In this document: in pieces, positions 1 through 8,512 of the stretch
How the letters are laid out: each line of letters starts with the position of its first letter
How positions within the stretch are numbered: the first letter of the stretch is position 1
Translations under genes and position numbers: made by a program
NCBI GenBank assembly: GCA_002083595.1
Contig: MSXT01000072.1
Location: 1-23,431 of the forward strand
Length of the DNA stretch: 23,431 nucleotides
Origin: Proteobacteria bacterium ST_bin16
GTDB taxonomy: Bacteria; Pseudomonadota; Gammaproteobacteria; Burkholderiales; Nitrosomonadaceae
Direction: 5' to 3'
The notes under the pieces: generated by a model
What the model saw: only the letters and a program-made list of their open reading frames with translations
Database searches by the model: none
What the model was told of the DNA's origin: nothing

Positions 1-942
1 AATGTGTCGCGCGATCATCTGGATTATCACCCGGATATGGATGCTTACGCCGCGGCCAAGGCGCGCCTGTTTTTCTGGCCCGGATTACAGTATGCGGTCG
101 TCAATATGGACGATGTGCTGGGTGTGGAGTTGTCGCGGCAATTTGCCAATAAACACACGAAATTAATTGGTTATGGATTTCATTATCCGGAAGAGCTGCA
201 TGCAAGCCAGTTGAGAATGGTATATGGATCCAATTTGAAAGTTGATCTTCATGGTCTGGAGTTTGATGTTGAATTTGAGGATAATCACGAACATTTGAGA
301 ATTGGTTTGCTGGGTAAATTTAATGCATCAAACTTGCTGGCTGTCGTGGCGGCTATGCTGGCAAGCGGGATTCGATTGCCGGACGCAGTCCGGGCGCTTC
401 ACAGTGTGCAATCCATTCCAGGACGGATGGAAAAATACGAAGGGATCGACCAGCCGATTGTTATCGTCGATTACGCCCATACCCCCGATGCGTTGGAAAA
501 AGTGCTGTGCACGTTACGCGAGCTGTTGCGTAGCGCGCAATCGAAGAAACGGACATCCGGACGGAATGCGCGGCTATTTTGTGTTGTCGGTTGCGGCGGT
601 GACCGCGATATCGGCAAACGTGCGATGGTGGGCGAGGTTGCCACGCGCTTGGCGGATGAAGTCATTTTTACCAGCGATAATCCGCGTACGGAAGATCCTT
701 TGAGCATTATTAAAGATATTACAGCAGGCGCGGGCGCAGACAATTACCAGATTGAGAGCGATCGGGCACTAGCCATTTATCAGGCCATCGCCAATGCGCA
801 GCGCAACGATATCGTGTTGATCGCGGGCAAAGGGCATGAAAAGTATCAGGAAATACAGGGGCGGAAAATTCCTTTCAGCGATGCCGACATTGTGCAGCAG
901 GTGCTGAAGGATTTAGCCCGGAAAGTGCGGGTGCAGTCATGA
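1..942 (+). CDS. murE: UDP-N-acetylmuramoyl-L-alanyl-D-glutamate--2,6-diaminopimelate ligase, 5' partial
   Basis: Cytoplasmic ligase that adds the third stem-peptide residue to UDP-MurNAc-L-Ala-D-Glu using ATP. The open frame runs off the left edge: the first codons read N-V-S-R-D-H-L-D-Y-H, the conserved central-domain motif of MurE, so the GTG at position 4 is an internal valine and not a start. About 313 residues are present of a usual 490-510; the N-terminal domain and P-loop are missing. The Mur ligase C-terminal domain is complete, with D-Y-A-H-T-P-D-A (codons from about 472) and D-N-P-R-T-E-D (codons from 676). The DNPR motif is the known signature for meso-diaminopimelate, not lysine, as substrate. 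The stop overlaps the murF start as ATGA (939-942). Identification is secure; only the missing end limits it. Confidence 0.96.
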   Translation, partial: NVSRDHLDYHPDMDAYAAAKARLFFWPGLQYAVVNMDDVLGVELSRQFANKHTKLIGYGFHYPEELHASQLRMVYGSNLKVDLHGLEFDVEFEDNHEHLRIGLLGKFNASNLLAVVAAMLASGIRLPDAVRALHSVQSIPGRMEKYEGIDQPIVIVDYAHTPDALEKVLCTLRELLRSAQSKKRTSGRNARLFCVVGCGGDRDIGKRAMVGEVATRLADEVIFTSDNPRTEDPLSIIKDITAGAGADNYQIESDRALAIYQAIANAQRNDIVLIAGKGHEKYQEIQGRKIPFSDADIVQQVLKDLARKVRVQS

Positions 943-2342
943 TGACGATCCGCGAAGCGGCGCAAGTATTGCAGGCCGGATGGAACGGGCAAGACGGGCT
1001 ATTTACCGGAGTGAGCACGGATAGCCGCACGCTCAAGCCGGGCGATTTGTTCGTGGCGTTAACCGGCGAAAGATTCGATGGCAGTGAATTTGTTTTGAGC
1101 GCTAAGGAAAAAGGCGCTGCCGCCGCGCTGGTTCCGCAATCCGCCAGTGGAAATGCTTTATCCGCTGGAATTCCATTGTTGCACGTGCAGGACACGCGCT
1201 TAAGCCTGGGGCAGTTGGCTGCGTATTGGCGCAACCGCTTTACGTTGCCGCTTATTGCAGTGACCGGCAGCAGCGGCAAGACCACGGTTAAGGAAATGAT
1301 CGCCGCGATATTGCGCCAAGCAACCGCAGGTGGTGAAGTCACCATGGATGCCACAGCGGAGCGGATTCTGGCCACCGAGGGGAATCTGAATAACGATATC
1401 GGCATGCCGCTGATGTTGCTGCGTTTACGGCCACAACATCGTTATGCGGTAATCGAGATGGGCATGAATCATGTGGGTGAGATCGGTTATCTGGCTCAAC
1501 TGGCAAAACCGGGTGTTGCCGTCATCACCAATGCGGGTGCTGCGCATATCGAGGGATTGGGTTCCGTTGAAACGGTCGCACGCGCCAAGGCGGAGATATT
1601 TACCGGATTGGATCAACAAGGAACGGCGGTGATCAATGCGGACGATCGCTTTGCTGCTCTATGGCGGGAATGCGCCGGTGCACGCACGATTGTCGATTTT
1701 GGTTTGCGCGAAAAAGCAGCCGTGAGTGCCGAGTATCAAGCTGACCGGTTGAGCAACAGGATTCAGCTGAAATTGCCGGATGGCATTGTGGAAGTGAAGT
1801 TACAAGCGCCTGGCGTGCACAACGTCTATAACGCTCTGGCAGCGGCGGCAGCGGCTATCGCAGCAGGTATCGGGAAAGCATCGATTGCCGCCGGACTCGA
1901 ATCGTTTCAGGGCGTGAAGGGACGGTTGCAGAAAAAATCCGGTTTGCATCATGCCCTGCTGATTGATGATACCTACAATGCCAATCCGGAATCCGTGCGT
2001 GCCGCTCTCGCGGTGCTGGCTGCCACGACGGGGAAAAAAATACTGGTGCTCGGCGACATGGGCGAATTGGGTAAGTCCGCCATCGATCTGCATCGCACGA
2101 TCGGGCGCGATGCGCGCAATGCTGGACTGGATCAATTATTCACGCTGGGCGAGCTGAGCGCTTACGCTACCGAAGCATTCGGCAAGGGCGCGCGGCATTT
2201 CAACGATATCGACGAATTGCTGCATGCGACGGAAAGCTTGCTGGCGGATGATGTGACTTTGCTGGTGAAAGGGTCGCGCTTTATGCGCATGGAACGGGTA
2301 GTGCGGCAATTGGAACAACCGAGGGAGCCGTCATGCTGCTAA
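939..2342 (+). CDS. murF: UDP-N-acetylmuramoyl-tripeptide--D-alanyl-D-alanine ligase
   Basis: Adds the D-Ala-D-Ala dipeptide made by Ddl to UDP-MurNAc-tripeptide in the cytoplasm, completing the pentapeptide. The 467-residue protein has the three-domain Mur ligase plan: N-terminal substrate domain (about 1-100, with STDSRTLKPGDLF), ATP-binding P-loop G-S-S-G-K-T-T at residues 110-116, E-G-N-L-N-N-D-I-G typical of MurF, and a C-terminal domain with D-D-T-Y-N-A-N-P. Length is normal for the family. The start is the ATG at 939 that overlaps the murE stop; a second ATG at 942 is also possible and would shorten the protein by one residue. The 3' end overlaps mraY by 10 bases, so translation is probably coupled through the cluster. 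Confidence 0.96.
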   Translation: MMTIREAAQVLQAGWNGQDGLFTGVSTDSRTLKPGDLFVALTGERFDGSEFVLSAKEKGAAAALVPQSASGNALSAGIPLLHVQDTRLSLGQLAAYWRNRFTLPLIAVTGSSGKTTVKEMIAAILRQATAGGEVTMDATAERILATEGNLNNDIGMPLMLLRLRPQHRYAVIEMGMNHVGEIGYLAQLAKPGVAVITNAGAAHIEGLGSVETVARAKAEIFTGLDQQGTAVINADDRFAALWRECAGARTIVDFGLREKAAVSAEYQADRLSNRIQLKLPDGIVEVKLQAPGVHNVYNALAAAAAAIAAGIGKASIAAGLESFQGVKGRLQKKSGLHHALLIDDTYNANPESVRAALAVLAATTGKKILVLGDMGELGKSAIDLHRTIGRDARNAGLDQLFTLGELSAYATEAFGKGARHFNDIDELLHATESLLADDVTLLVKGSRFMRMERVVRQLEQPREPSCC

Positions 2343-3418
2343 CCCTCTCGCAATGGCTGGCGCAAGACATCCGTGCATTCAATGTATTCAGCTATATTAC
2401 GCTACGCACCGTGATGGCTACGCTGACTGCCTTGGTCATTTCTTTCATCATCGGCCCGATGATGATCCGTAAACTGACGGCTTACAAAATCGGGCAATCG
2501 ATACGCGACGACGGTCCGCAAACGCATCTGGTCAAAGTCGGCACACCCACGATGGGCGGCGCTTTGATTCTGATGGCGATTGTTTTGACGACCCTCTTAT
2601 GGTCGGACCTGAGCAATCGCTATGTCTGGGTAGTGCTCGCGACCACGCTGGGATTCGGTGTGATTGGTTGGGTCGATGACTACCGCAAAGTGGTTTACCG
2701 CAATCCGAAAGGATTGTCCGCACGCGCTAAATTTTTCTGGCAATCGCTGATTGCGCTGGCGGTCGCGCTGTATTTGGCGTCGATCGCGGAAATTCCGGCG
2801 CAAACCGATATGATCGTGCCCTTCTTCAAGGAAGTGGCGATTCCATTGGGTGTCGCCGGCTTTGTCATACTGACTTATTTTGTCATTGTCGGCACCAGCA
2901 ATGCGGTCAATCTCACCGATGGCCTGGATGGTCTGGCCATCATGCCGACGGTCATGATCAGCAGCGCGCTGGCGGTTTTTGCTTATGCCGCCGGGCACGT
3001 GGTATTTGCCAAGTATCTGGGCATTCCTTATATCCCCAATGCGGGGGAGTTGGCTATATTCTGCGGCGCCATGGCTGGTGCCGGACTTGCCTTTTTGTGG
3101 TTTAACGCTTATCCCGCCGAAGTTTTCATGGGTGACGTCGGCGCCTTGGCGCTGGGTGCGGCACTCGGAATCGTCACTGTCATCGTGCGGCAGGAGATTG
3201 TGCTGGTGATTATGGGCGGCGTTTTTGTCGTGGAAGCGCTGTCCGTGATGTTGCAGGTGGCATCATTTAAGCTGCTGGGCAAGCGGGTATTCCGCATGGC
3301 GCCATTGCATCATCATTTTGAATTAAAAGGCTGGAAAGAAAATCAGGTGGTGGTCCGGTTTTGGATCATCACCTTTATTTTAGTATTGGTTGGATTGTCG
3401 ACATTAAAATTACGATGA
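2333..3418 (+). CDS. mraY: Phospho-N-acetylmuramoyl-pentapeptide-transferase
   Basis: Integral inner-membrane enzyme that transfers phospho-MurNAc-pentapeptide to undecaprenyl phosphate, making lipid I. The 361-residue sequence is almost entirely hydrophobic segments, as expected for the ten-helix family. The catalytic and substrate motifs are visible: V-D-D-Y-R-K at 114-119, N-L-T-D-G-L-D-G at 193-200, F-M-G-D-V-G at 265-270 and the H-H-H motif at 326-328 within APLHHHFELKGW. Length matches the E. coli protein (360). The start at 2333 lies inside the end of murF and is preceded by a good ribosome binding site, AGGGAG, at about 2322-2327. The stop TGA overlaps the murD start as ATGA (3415-3418). 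Confidence 0.97.
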   Translation: MLLTLSQWLAQDIRAFNVFSYITLRTVMATLTALVISFIIGPMMIRKLTAYKIGQSIRDDGPQTHLVKVGTPTMGGALILMAIVLTTLLWSDLSNRYVWVVLATTLGFGVIGWVDDYRKVVYRNPKGLSARAKFFWQSLIALAVALYLASIAEIPAQTDMIVPFFKEVAIPLGVAGFVILTYFVIVGTSNAVNLTDGLDGLAIMPTVMISSALAVFAYAAGHVVFAKYLGIPYIPNAGELAIFCGAMAGAGLAFLWFNAYPAEVFMGDVGALALGAALGIVTVIVRQEIVLVIMGGVFVVEALSVMLQVASFKLLGKRVFRMAPLHHHFELKGWKENQVVVRFWIITFILVLVGLSTLKLR

Positions 3419-4830
3419 ATTTGCAAGATAAAACAGTTCTAGTGCTGGGGATGGGTGAAACCGGCTTGTCCATGGTGAAATGGCTGCTACGTCAGGGTGC
3501 CGCGGTGCGCGCTGCGGATAGCCGTTCTGAGCCGCCCAACTGGCAGCAAATCACCACCGGGTTTCCATCCGTGCAGCTGCATAAAGGCAAATTCACAGCG
3601 TCTGTTTTTAACGATATCGATATGATCGCCATCAGCCCCGGCGTTCCATTGGCTGATCCATTCGTGCAGCAAGCGGTGCAACGCGGCGTGCCGGTCATTG
3701 GCGATATGGTGCTTTTTTCCTGGGCGCTGGAACAAAGCAACCGGCCCAAACCGAAAGTGGTCGCCATTACCGGATCGAATGGAAAAACCACGGTGACGGC
3801 GATGACCGGCGCGATGTTGAAGAGATCCGGCTGGAATGTGGAAGTGGCGGGAAATATCGGCCCCGCCGTGCTGAATGCGCTAATGCAGCGGATCGATGCA
3901 GGCGATTGGCCGCAGGCTTGGGTTCTGGAAACATCCAGCTTTCAATTGGAAACGACGCACAATTTGAATGCGGATGTGGCGACTGTGTTGAATCTGAGCG
4001 AAGACCACCTGGATCGCTATACCGGCATGCGCGATTACACAACCGCCAAAGCCAGAGTCTTCTTGAATGAAAAAACCGGTAAAGGCGTACAAGTCCTCAA
4101 CCGGAACGATCCCGGTGTCTGCGCGATGGCACTGCCGGACAGAAAACAAATTACTTTTGGTGTCGATGAGCCGCCCAGCCAAGCGGATTTTGGTCTCATG
4201 CACGACGGTGACGATTTGTGGCTGATGGAAGGCGATGTGCAATTAATGAAAACTTCCGAGCTGGTTGTCAATGGTTTGCATAACGCAGTTAATGCGCTGG
4301 CGGCACTGGCCATGTGCCGCGCCTTGGGTGTGGCTATCGATCCGCTTTTGACCGCGTTGCGCGAATTTCGCGGCTTGCCGCATCGCATGGAAAAAGTCGC
4401 TGCGTTTAACGGTGTTACTTTTTTTGATGATTCCAAAAGCACTAATGTCGGTGCCACCGTAGCTGCATTAAGCGGCATGAAGCAGAACGTCATATTAATC
4501 GCCGGTGGCGACGGCAAGGGACAGGATTTCTCGTATCTGAGGGAAGCGGTTGCCAATAATGCCCGTGCCGTGGTGTTGATTGGCCGGGATGCAAACATGA
4601 TTGCGAATGAATTGAAAGATTGCGGTGTGCCGTTGCATTTTGCCGTGACCATGGAAGAAGCCATGCAAAAGAGTTTTTTGCTGGCGCAATCCGGCGATGT
4701 GGTGTTGCTTTCACCGGCCTGCGCCAGTTTCGATATGTTTAGAAATTATATCCACCGCGCGGAAGTGTTCGTTGCAGCGGTCAAGGATATGGAAAACAAA
4801 TTTTTCAGTTTCGGACAGAAAAAACATTAA
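3415..4830 (+). CDS. murD: UDP-N-acetylmuramoyl-L-alanine--D-glutamate ligase
   Basis: Cytoplasmic ligase adding D-glutamate to UDP-MurNAc-L-Ala. The frame is open upstream to 3361, but those 18 codons lie inside mraY; the ATG at 3415 overlaps the mraY stop and gives the normal N-terminus with a Rossmann-like G-M-G-E-T-G (residues 12-17), so it is chosen. The 471-residue protein has the P-loop G-S-N-G-K-T-T at 120-126, S-E-D-H-L-D-R-Y at 195-202, a lysine at about 212 in the position usually carbamylated, and a C-terminal F-D-D-S-K-S-T-N. It is somewhat longer than the E. coli protein (438) through small loop insertions, which is common. Three bases separate it from ftsW. Confidence 0.96.
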   Translation: MNLQDKTVLVLGMGETGLSMVKWLLRQGAAVRAADSRSEPPNWQQITTGFPSVQLHKGKFTASVFNDIDMIAISPGVPLADPFVQQAVQRGVPVIGDMVLFSWALEQSNRPKPKVVAITGSNGKTTVTAMTGAMLKRSGWNVEVAGNIGPAVLNALMQRIDAGDWPQAWVLETSSFQLETTHNLNADVATVLNLSEDHLDRYTGMRDYTTAKARVFLNEKTGKGVQVLNRNDPGVCAMALPDRKQITFGVDEPPSQADFGLMHDGDDLWLMEGDVQLMKTSELVVNGLHNAVNALAALAMCRALGVAIDPLLTALREFRGLPHRMEKVAAFNGVTFFDDSKSTNVGATVAALSGMKQNVILIAGGDGKGQDFSYLREAVANNARAVVLIGRDANMIANELKDCGVPLHFAVTMEEAMQKSFLLAQSGDVVLLSPACASFDMFRNYIHRAEVFVAAVKDMENKFFSFGQKKH

Positions 4831-4833
4831 CCG

Positions 4834-5994
4834 ATGATTTACCAGGCAAACAATCAGACACCAAGAATGACGGCCGATTTTGACCAGGCACTGGTGTGGT
4901 CGGCTTTGCTGCTGTTGAGTATTGGTTTGGTGATGATTTATTCCGCTTCGATCGCCATTGCCGAAGCGCAATTCGGCGCTGATCGCGCTGGTCATTATTT
5001 GTTGCGGCATAGCGCATACCTGGGTGTCGGATTGTTGTTGGGATTGATCGCCTTTCAAGTACCGATGCAGATGTGGCAAAAATATGTGACTTATCTGCTC
5101 ATGCTGAGCATTTCGTTGCTGATACTGGTGTTGATTCCGGGCATTGGCCATGAAGTGAACGGCAGTCAGCGCTGGATTTCGTTGTATGTGGTGAATATTC
5201 AGCCATCCGAATTTATGAAGTTTTGCATGGTGCTGTACGCTGCGGATTACGTTAATCGCAAGGCGGCTGATCTGAATTCTTTCTTCAAAGGATTTTTGCC
5301 CATCACGGCAGTGTTATCCATTATCGGTGCTTTGCTGCTGCTGGAGCCGGATTTCGGCGCATTCTTTGTGGTGACGGCACTGGCGATGTCGATTTTGTTC
5401 CTCGGCGGCGTCAGCTTGAAAATATTCATCAGCCTGATTGCTATCCTGGCATTCGGTTTGTATGAATTGATTTTGAGCTCGCCGTACCGGCTGAATCGCG
5501 TGATTGCTTTTATGGATCCGTGGGCCGATCCCTACGGCAAAGGCTATCAGCTCAGTCATGCGTTGATCGCATTCGGGCGCGGCGAGTGGCTTGGTGTGGG
5601 TCTGGGCGGCAGTGTTGAGAAACTGTTTTATCTGCCCGAAGCGCACACCGATTTCTTATTGTCGGTGCTGGCCGAAGAATTGGGTTTTGCCGGTGTGGCT
5701 ACCGTGATCGTATTGTTTATCTGGCTCATTACCCGAGCTTTTGTTATTGGCCGTCTGGCGGCCAGGTTGGGCAGTCCTTTCGCGGCACTGGTGGCGCAGG
5801 GCATCGGTATTTGGATCGGTGTGCAGGCGTTAATCAACATGGGCGTCAATATGGGTGTCTTGCCTACGAAAGGGCTGACACTACCGCTGTTAAGTTTTGG
5901 TGGCAGCAGCATCACGGCGAATTGCATCGCATTGGCGGTTTTACTGCGTATCGACTGGGAAAACCGGCAGCGGCTGCGGGGGCTGAACGTATGA
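4834..5994 (+). CDS. ftsW: Probable lipid II polymerase / division protein FtsW (SEDS family)
   Basis: Divisome SEDS-family membrane protein that polymerises septal glycan from lipid II together with its partner transpeptidase FtsI. The 386 residues include about ten hydrophobic segments. Family motifs are visible, including G-S-Q-R-W-I near residue 110, P-S-E-F-M-K just after it, the large periplasmic loop with Y-G-K-G-Y-Q-L, and the C-terminal P-T-K-G-L-T-L-P-L-L-S-F-G-G-S-S. Position between murD and murG is the classical place for ftsW and separates it from the paralogue rodA. The ATG at 4834 is used; an ATG at 4867, just before the first membrane segment, is an alternative. The stop overlaps the murG start as ATGA (5991-5994). 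Confidence 0.95.
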   Translation: MIYQANNQTPRMTADFDQALVWSALLLLSIGLVMIYSASIAIAEAQFGADRAGHYLLRHSAYLGVGLLLGLIAFQVPMQMWQKYVTYLLMLSISLLILVLIPGIGHEVNGSQRWISLYVVNIQPSEFMKFCMVLYAADYVNRKAADLNSFFKGFLPITAVLSIIGALLLLEPDFGAFFVVTALAMSILFLGGVSLKIFISLIAILAFGLYELILSSPYRLNRVIAFMDPWADPYGKGYQLSHALIAFGRGEWLGVGLGGSVEKLFYLPEAHTDFLLSVLAEELGFAGVATVIVLFIWLITRAFVIGRLAARLGSPFAALVAQGIGIWIGVQALINMGVNMGVLPTKGLTLPLLSFGGSSITANCIALAVLLRIDWENRQRLRGLNV

Positions 5995-7082
5995 GCGCGC
6001 ACACCATTTTAATTATGGCAGGCGGTACCGGCGGGCATGTGTTTCCGGGTTTGGCGGTGGCTGATTACCTGCGGCAAGCCGGTTGGCGCGTGGTTTGGCT
6101 GGGAACCGAGGCCGGAATGGAATTAAAACTGGTGCCGCAACGCGGCTACGAAACCGAAGTAATTAGTTTTTCCGGATTGCGGGGTAAACGGTTGGTTACG
6201 TGGTTGCTATTGCCGCTGCGTTTGCTCAAGGCATTCTGGCAGAGTCTGCGGATTATTCAGCGGGTAAAACCGGATGTGGTTCTCGGTATGGGTGGTTATC
6301 CGGCTTTTCCGGGTGGCATGATGGCCTCGCTGCTCAACAAGCCATTGGTGATTCATGAGCAGAATTCGGTCGCCGGGTTAACCAATAAAATCCTGGCGAA
6401 GCTGGCGGATAAGATTTATCTCGGCTTTCCCGGCGCCATACGGGGCGATCAGGATAAAACAGTTTGTTCCGGTAATCCGGTGCGATCGGAAATTGCGCAT
6501 ATAGAAGTGCCGGAGAAACGCTTCCAGGAACGGCAGGGCAAATTGAAAGTGCTCGTTGTGGGCGGCAGTCTGGGGGCGCAAGTTTTGAATACCGTGGTAC
6601 CGCAAGCGCTTAAATTAATAGCGGAGAATGTGCGCCCGGCAGTGGTGCATCAAACGGGGACAGCGCAAATGGAAACGGTTAAAACGGCCTATCAAGCACT
6701 GCAATTGGATGGCGAAGTGACAGCGTTTATCGACGATATGGCCAAACGCTACGCGGACTGCGACGTGGTGTTGTGCCGTGCCGGTGCACTGACAGTCGCG
6801 GAATTAAGCGCGGCCGGGGTCGCCAGTATCCTGATTCCATACCCGCATGCCGTCGACGATCATCAAACCGGCAATGCGCAATTCCTTTCTCGTCATGGCG
6901 CTGCTGTGTTGTTGCCGCAGCATGAATTGACCGCGCAAAAGCTGGCGGATCTATTGACGGATTTAACCCGGGAAAAATTGCTCGGCATGGCGATGGCGGC
7001 GCGCAGCCAGGCAAAACCGGAAGCAACTCGGATCGTGGCTGAAGGTTGTATCGAATTGAGTGGAGCACTGCATGAAGCATAA
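5991..7082 (+). CDS. murG: Undecaprenyldiphospho-muramoylpentapeptide beta-N-acetylglucosaminyltransferase
   Basis: Peripheral inner-membrane GT-B glycosyltransferase that adds GlcNAc to lipid I, forming lipid II on the cytoplasmic face. The ATG at 5991, overlapping the ftsW stop, gives a 363-residue protein starting just before the diagnostic G-G-T-G-G-H (11-16); the open frame upstream lies inside ftsW and is not coding. Other family marks are G-M-G-G-Y-P, V-I-H-E-Q-N, V-V-G-G-S-L-G-A at the start of the second domain, and the UDP-GlcNAc-binding C-R-A-G-A-L-T-V-A-E-L. Length equals the usual 355-365. The 3' end overlaps murC by 11 bases. Confidence 0.97.
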   Translation: MSAHTILIMAGGTGGHVFPGLAVADYLRQAGWRVVWLGTEAGMELKLVPQRGYETEVISFSGLRGKRLVTWLLLPLRLLKAFWQSLRIIQRVKPDVVLGMGGYPAFPGGMMASLLNKPLVIHEQNSVAGLTNKILAKLADKIYLGFPGAIRGDQDKTVCSGNPVRSEIAHIEVPEKRFQERQGKLKVLVVGGSLGAQVLNTVVPQALKLIAENVRPAVVHQTGTAQMETVKTAYQALQLDGEVTAFIDDMAKRYADCDVVLCRAGALTVAELSAAGVASILIPYPHAVDDHQTGNAQFLSRHGAAVLLPQHELTAQKLADLLTDLTREKLLGMAMAARSQAKPEATRIVAEGCIELSGALHEA

Positions 7083-8499
7083 AGTCAAACATATCCATTT
7101 TGTCGGGATTGGCGGCGCGGGCATGAGCGGTATCGCCGAGGTTTTTGTCAATCTGGGGTATCAGGTCAGCGGCTCCGATTTGATGAGTAATCCGGTAACG
7201 CAGCGTTTGGCCAAGCTAGGCATCAAGGTTTATGCGGGTCATGCCAGCGAGCAGATTGCCGGAGCGGATGTCGTGGTAACCTCCACGGCGGTGAAACCGG
7301 ACAATCCGGAAGTGATCGCCGCCAAAAACAAAAATATTCCGGTGGTGCCCCGCGCCATGATGCTGGCGGAATTGCTGCGCCTGCGCAGCGGCATCGCGAT
7401 TGCTGGTACGCACGGTAAAACCACCACTACCAGCTTGATTGCCAGTATTCTGGCGGCGGCCGATATGGATCCGACGTTTGTCATCGGTGGAAAACTGGAA
7501 GCAGCGGGTTGTCATGCCAAACTGGGCAGCGGTGAGTTCATCGTTGTCGAAGCGGATGAATCGGATGCTTCATTTCTGTATTTGCAGTCGATGCTCGCGG
7601 TTGTGACGAACATCGATGCGGATCATATGGAAACCTACGGTCACGATTTCAGCCGGTTGAAGCAAACTTTTGTCGATTTCGTGCAGCACTTGCCTTTTTA
7701 CGGCATGGCAGTGGTTTGTATGGACGATGCCAATATCCGCGAAGTCATGCCGTCGATTACCAAACCGATCACCACGTACGGTTTGTCCGAAGAGGCACAG
7801 GTGCGCGCCATTGATATCCGGCAAGATCATCACCGGATGAGATTTACTGCGGTGGTCGGTGTGAACGGCTCCGCCCGCAAACTTGATGTCAAGCTGAATC
7901 TACCCGGTTTGCATAACATTCAGAATGCCTTGGCGGCGATTGCGGTTGCGAATGAAATTGGCGTGCCGGATAGCGCGATTGTCAAAGCACTGTCGGAATT
8001 CAAAGGGGTTGAACGGCGCTTCCAGCAGTACGGCGATATTCGCTTAAGCGCGCAGAAAAGTTTTGCGTTGGTGGATGACTATGGACATCATCCGGCGGAA
8101 ATGGAAGCGACTATCAAAGCAGCGCGCGGCACGTTTCCAGGCCGTCGTCTGGTAGTGGCTTTTCAGCCGCATCGCTACACGCGTACCCGGGATGTCTTCG
8201 AGGATTTTACCCGTGTTTTATCACAGGTGGATGTGTTGCTGCTCACGGAAGTTTATCCCGCGGGTGAAGAGCCGATTGTCGCGGCGGATAGCAAATCGCT
8301 GGCGCGTTCCATCCGGGTGCAGGGCAAAGTGGAGCCGATTTATATCGAGGAAGTGGATGATTTACCGGCCGCGATACTGGATATCGTGCAGGACGGCGAT
8401 ATTGTGCTGGTGATGGGCGCGGGTTCGGTAGCCAGGGTGGCGCCGCACATTGCGCAAATGGGAAAAAAGCTGACCGTGGTTAATGGCTATGAATGCTGA
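7072..8499 (+). CDS. murC: UDP-N-acetylmuramate--L-alanine ligase
   Basis: First amino-acid ligase of the pathway, joining L-alanine to UDP-MurNAc with ATP in the cytoplasm. The ATG at 7072 gives 475 residues beginning MKHKVKHIHFVGIGGAGMSG, the standard MurC N-terminus; four further in-frame codons upstream belong to the murG overlap. Motifs: Rossmann G-I-G-G-A-G-M-S-G (12-20), P-loop G-T-H-G-K-T-T (112-118), E-A-D-E-S-D, D-D-Y-G-H-H-P and F-Q-P-H-R-Y-T-R-T in the C-terminal domain. Length is typical. It is followed after 13 bases by murB. In some bacteria murC and ddl are fused; here they are separate genes. Confidence 0.97.
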   Translation: MKHKVKHIHFVGIGGAGMSGIAEVFVNLGYQVSGSDLMSNPVTQRLAKLGIKVYAGHASEQIAGADVVVTSTAVKPDNPEVIAAKNKNIPVVPRAMMLAELLRLRSGIAIAGTHGKTTTTSLIASILAAADMDPTFVIGGKLEAAGCHAKLGSGEFIVVEADESDASFLYLQSMLAVVTNIDADHMETYGHDFSRLKQTFVDFVQHLPFYGMAVVCMDDANIREVMPSITKPITTYGLSEEAQVRAIDIRQDHHRMRFTAVVGVNGSARKLDVKLNLPGLHNIQNALAAIAVANEIGVPDSAIVKALSEFKGVERRFQQYGDIRLSAQKSFALVDDYGHHPAEMEATIKAARGTFPGRRLVVAFQPHRYTRTRDVFEDFTRVLSQVDVLLLTEVYPAGEEPIVAADSKSLARSIRVQGKVEPIYIEEVDDLPAAILDIVQDGDIVLVMGAGSVARVAPHIAQMGKKLTVVNGYEC

Positions 8500-8512
8500 G
8501 GATTGATGAGAC

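Noticed and set aside
3361..3414. Extended murD start inside mraY
   Set aside because: The 18 added residues lie within mraY coding sequence; the ATG at 3415 overlaps the mraY stop and gives the family N-terminus.
4035..4664. Long antisense frame opposite murD (209 codons)
   Set aside because: It is the shadow of a strongly conserved gene, with low-complexity composition and no motif.
5811..5990. Extended murG start inside ftsW
   Set aside because: The extra 60 codons overlap conserved ftsW sequence, and MurG begins just before G-G-T-G-G-H at the ATG at 5991.
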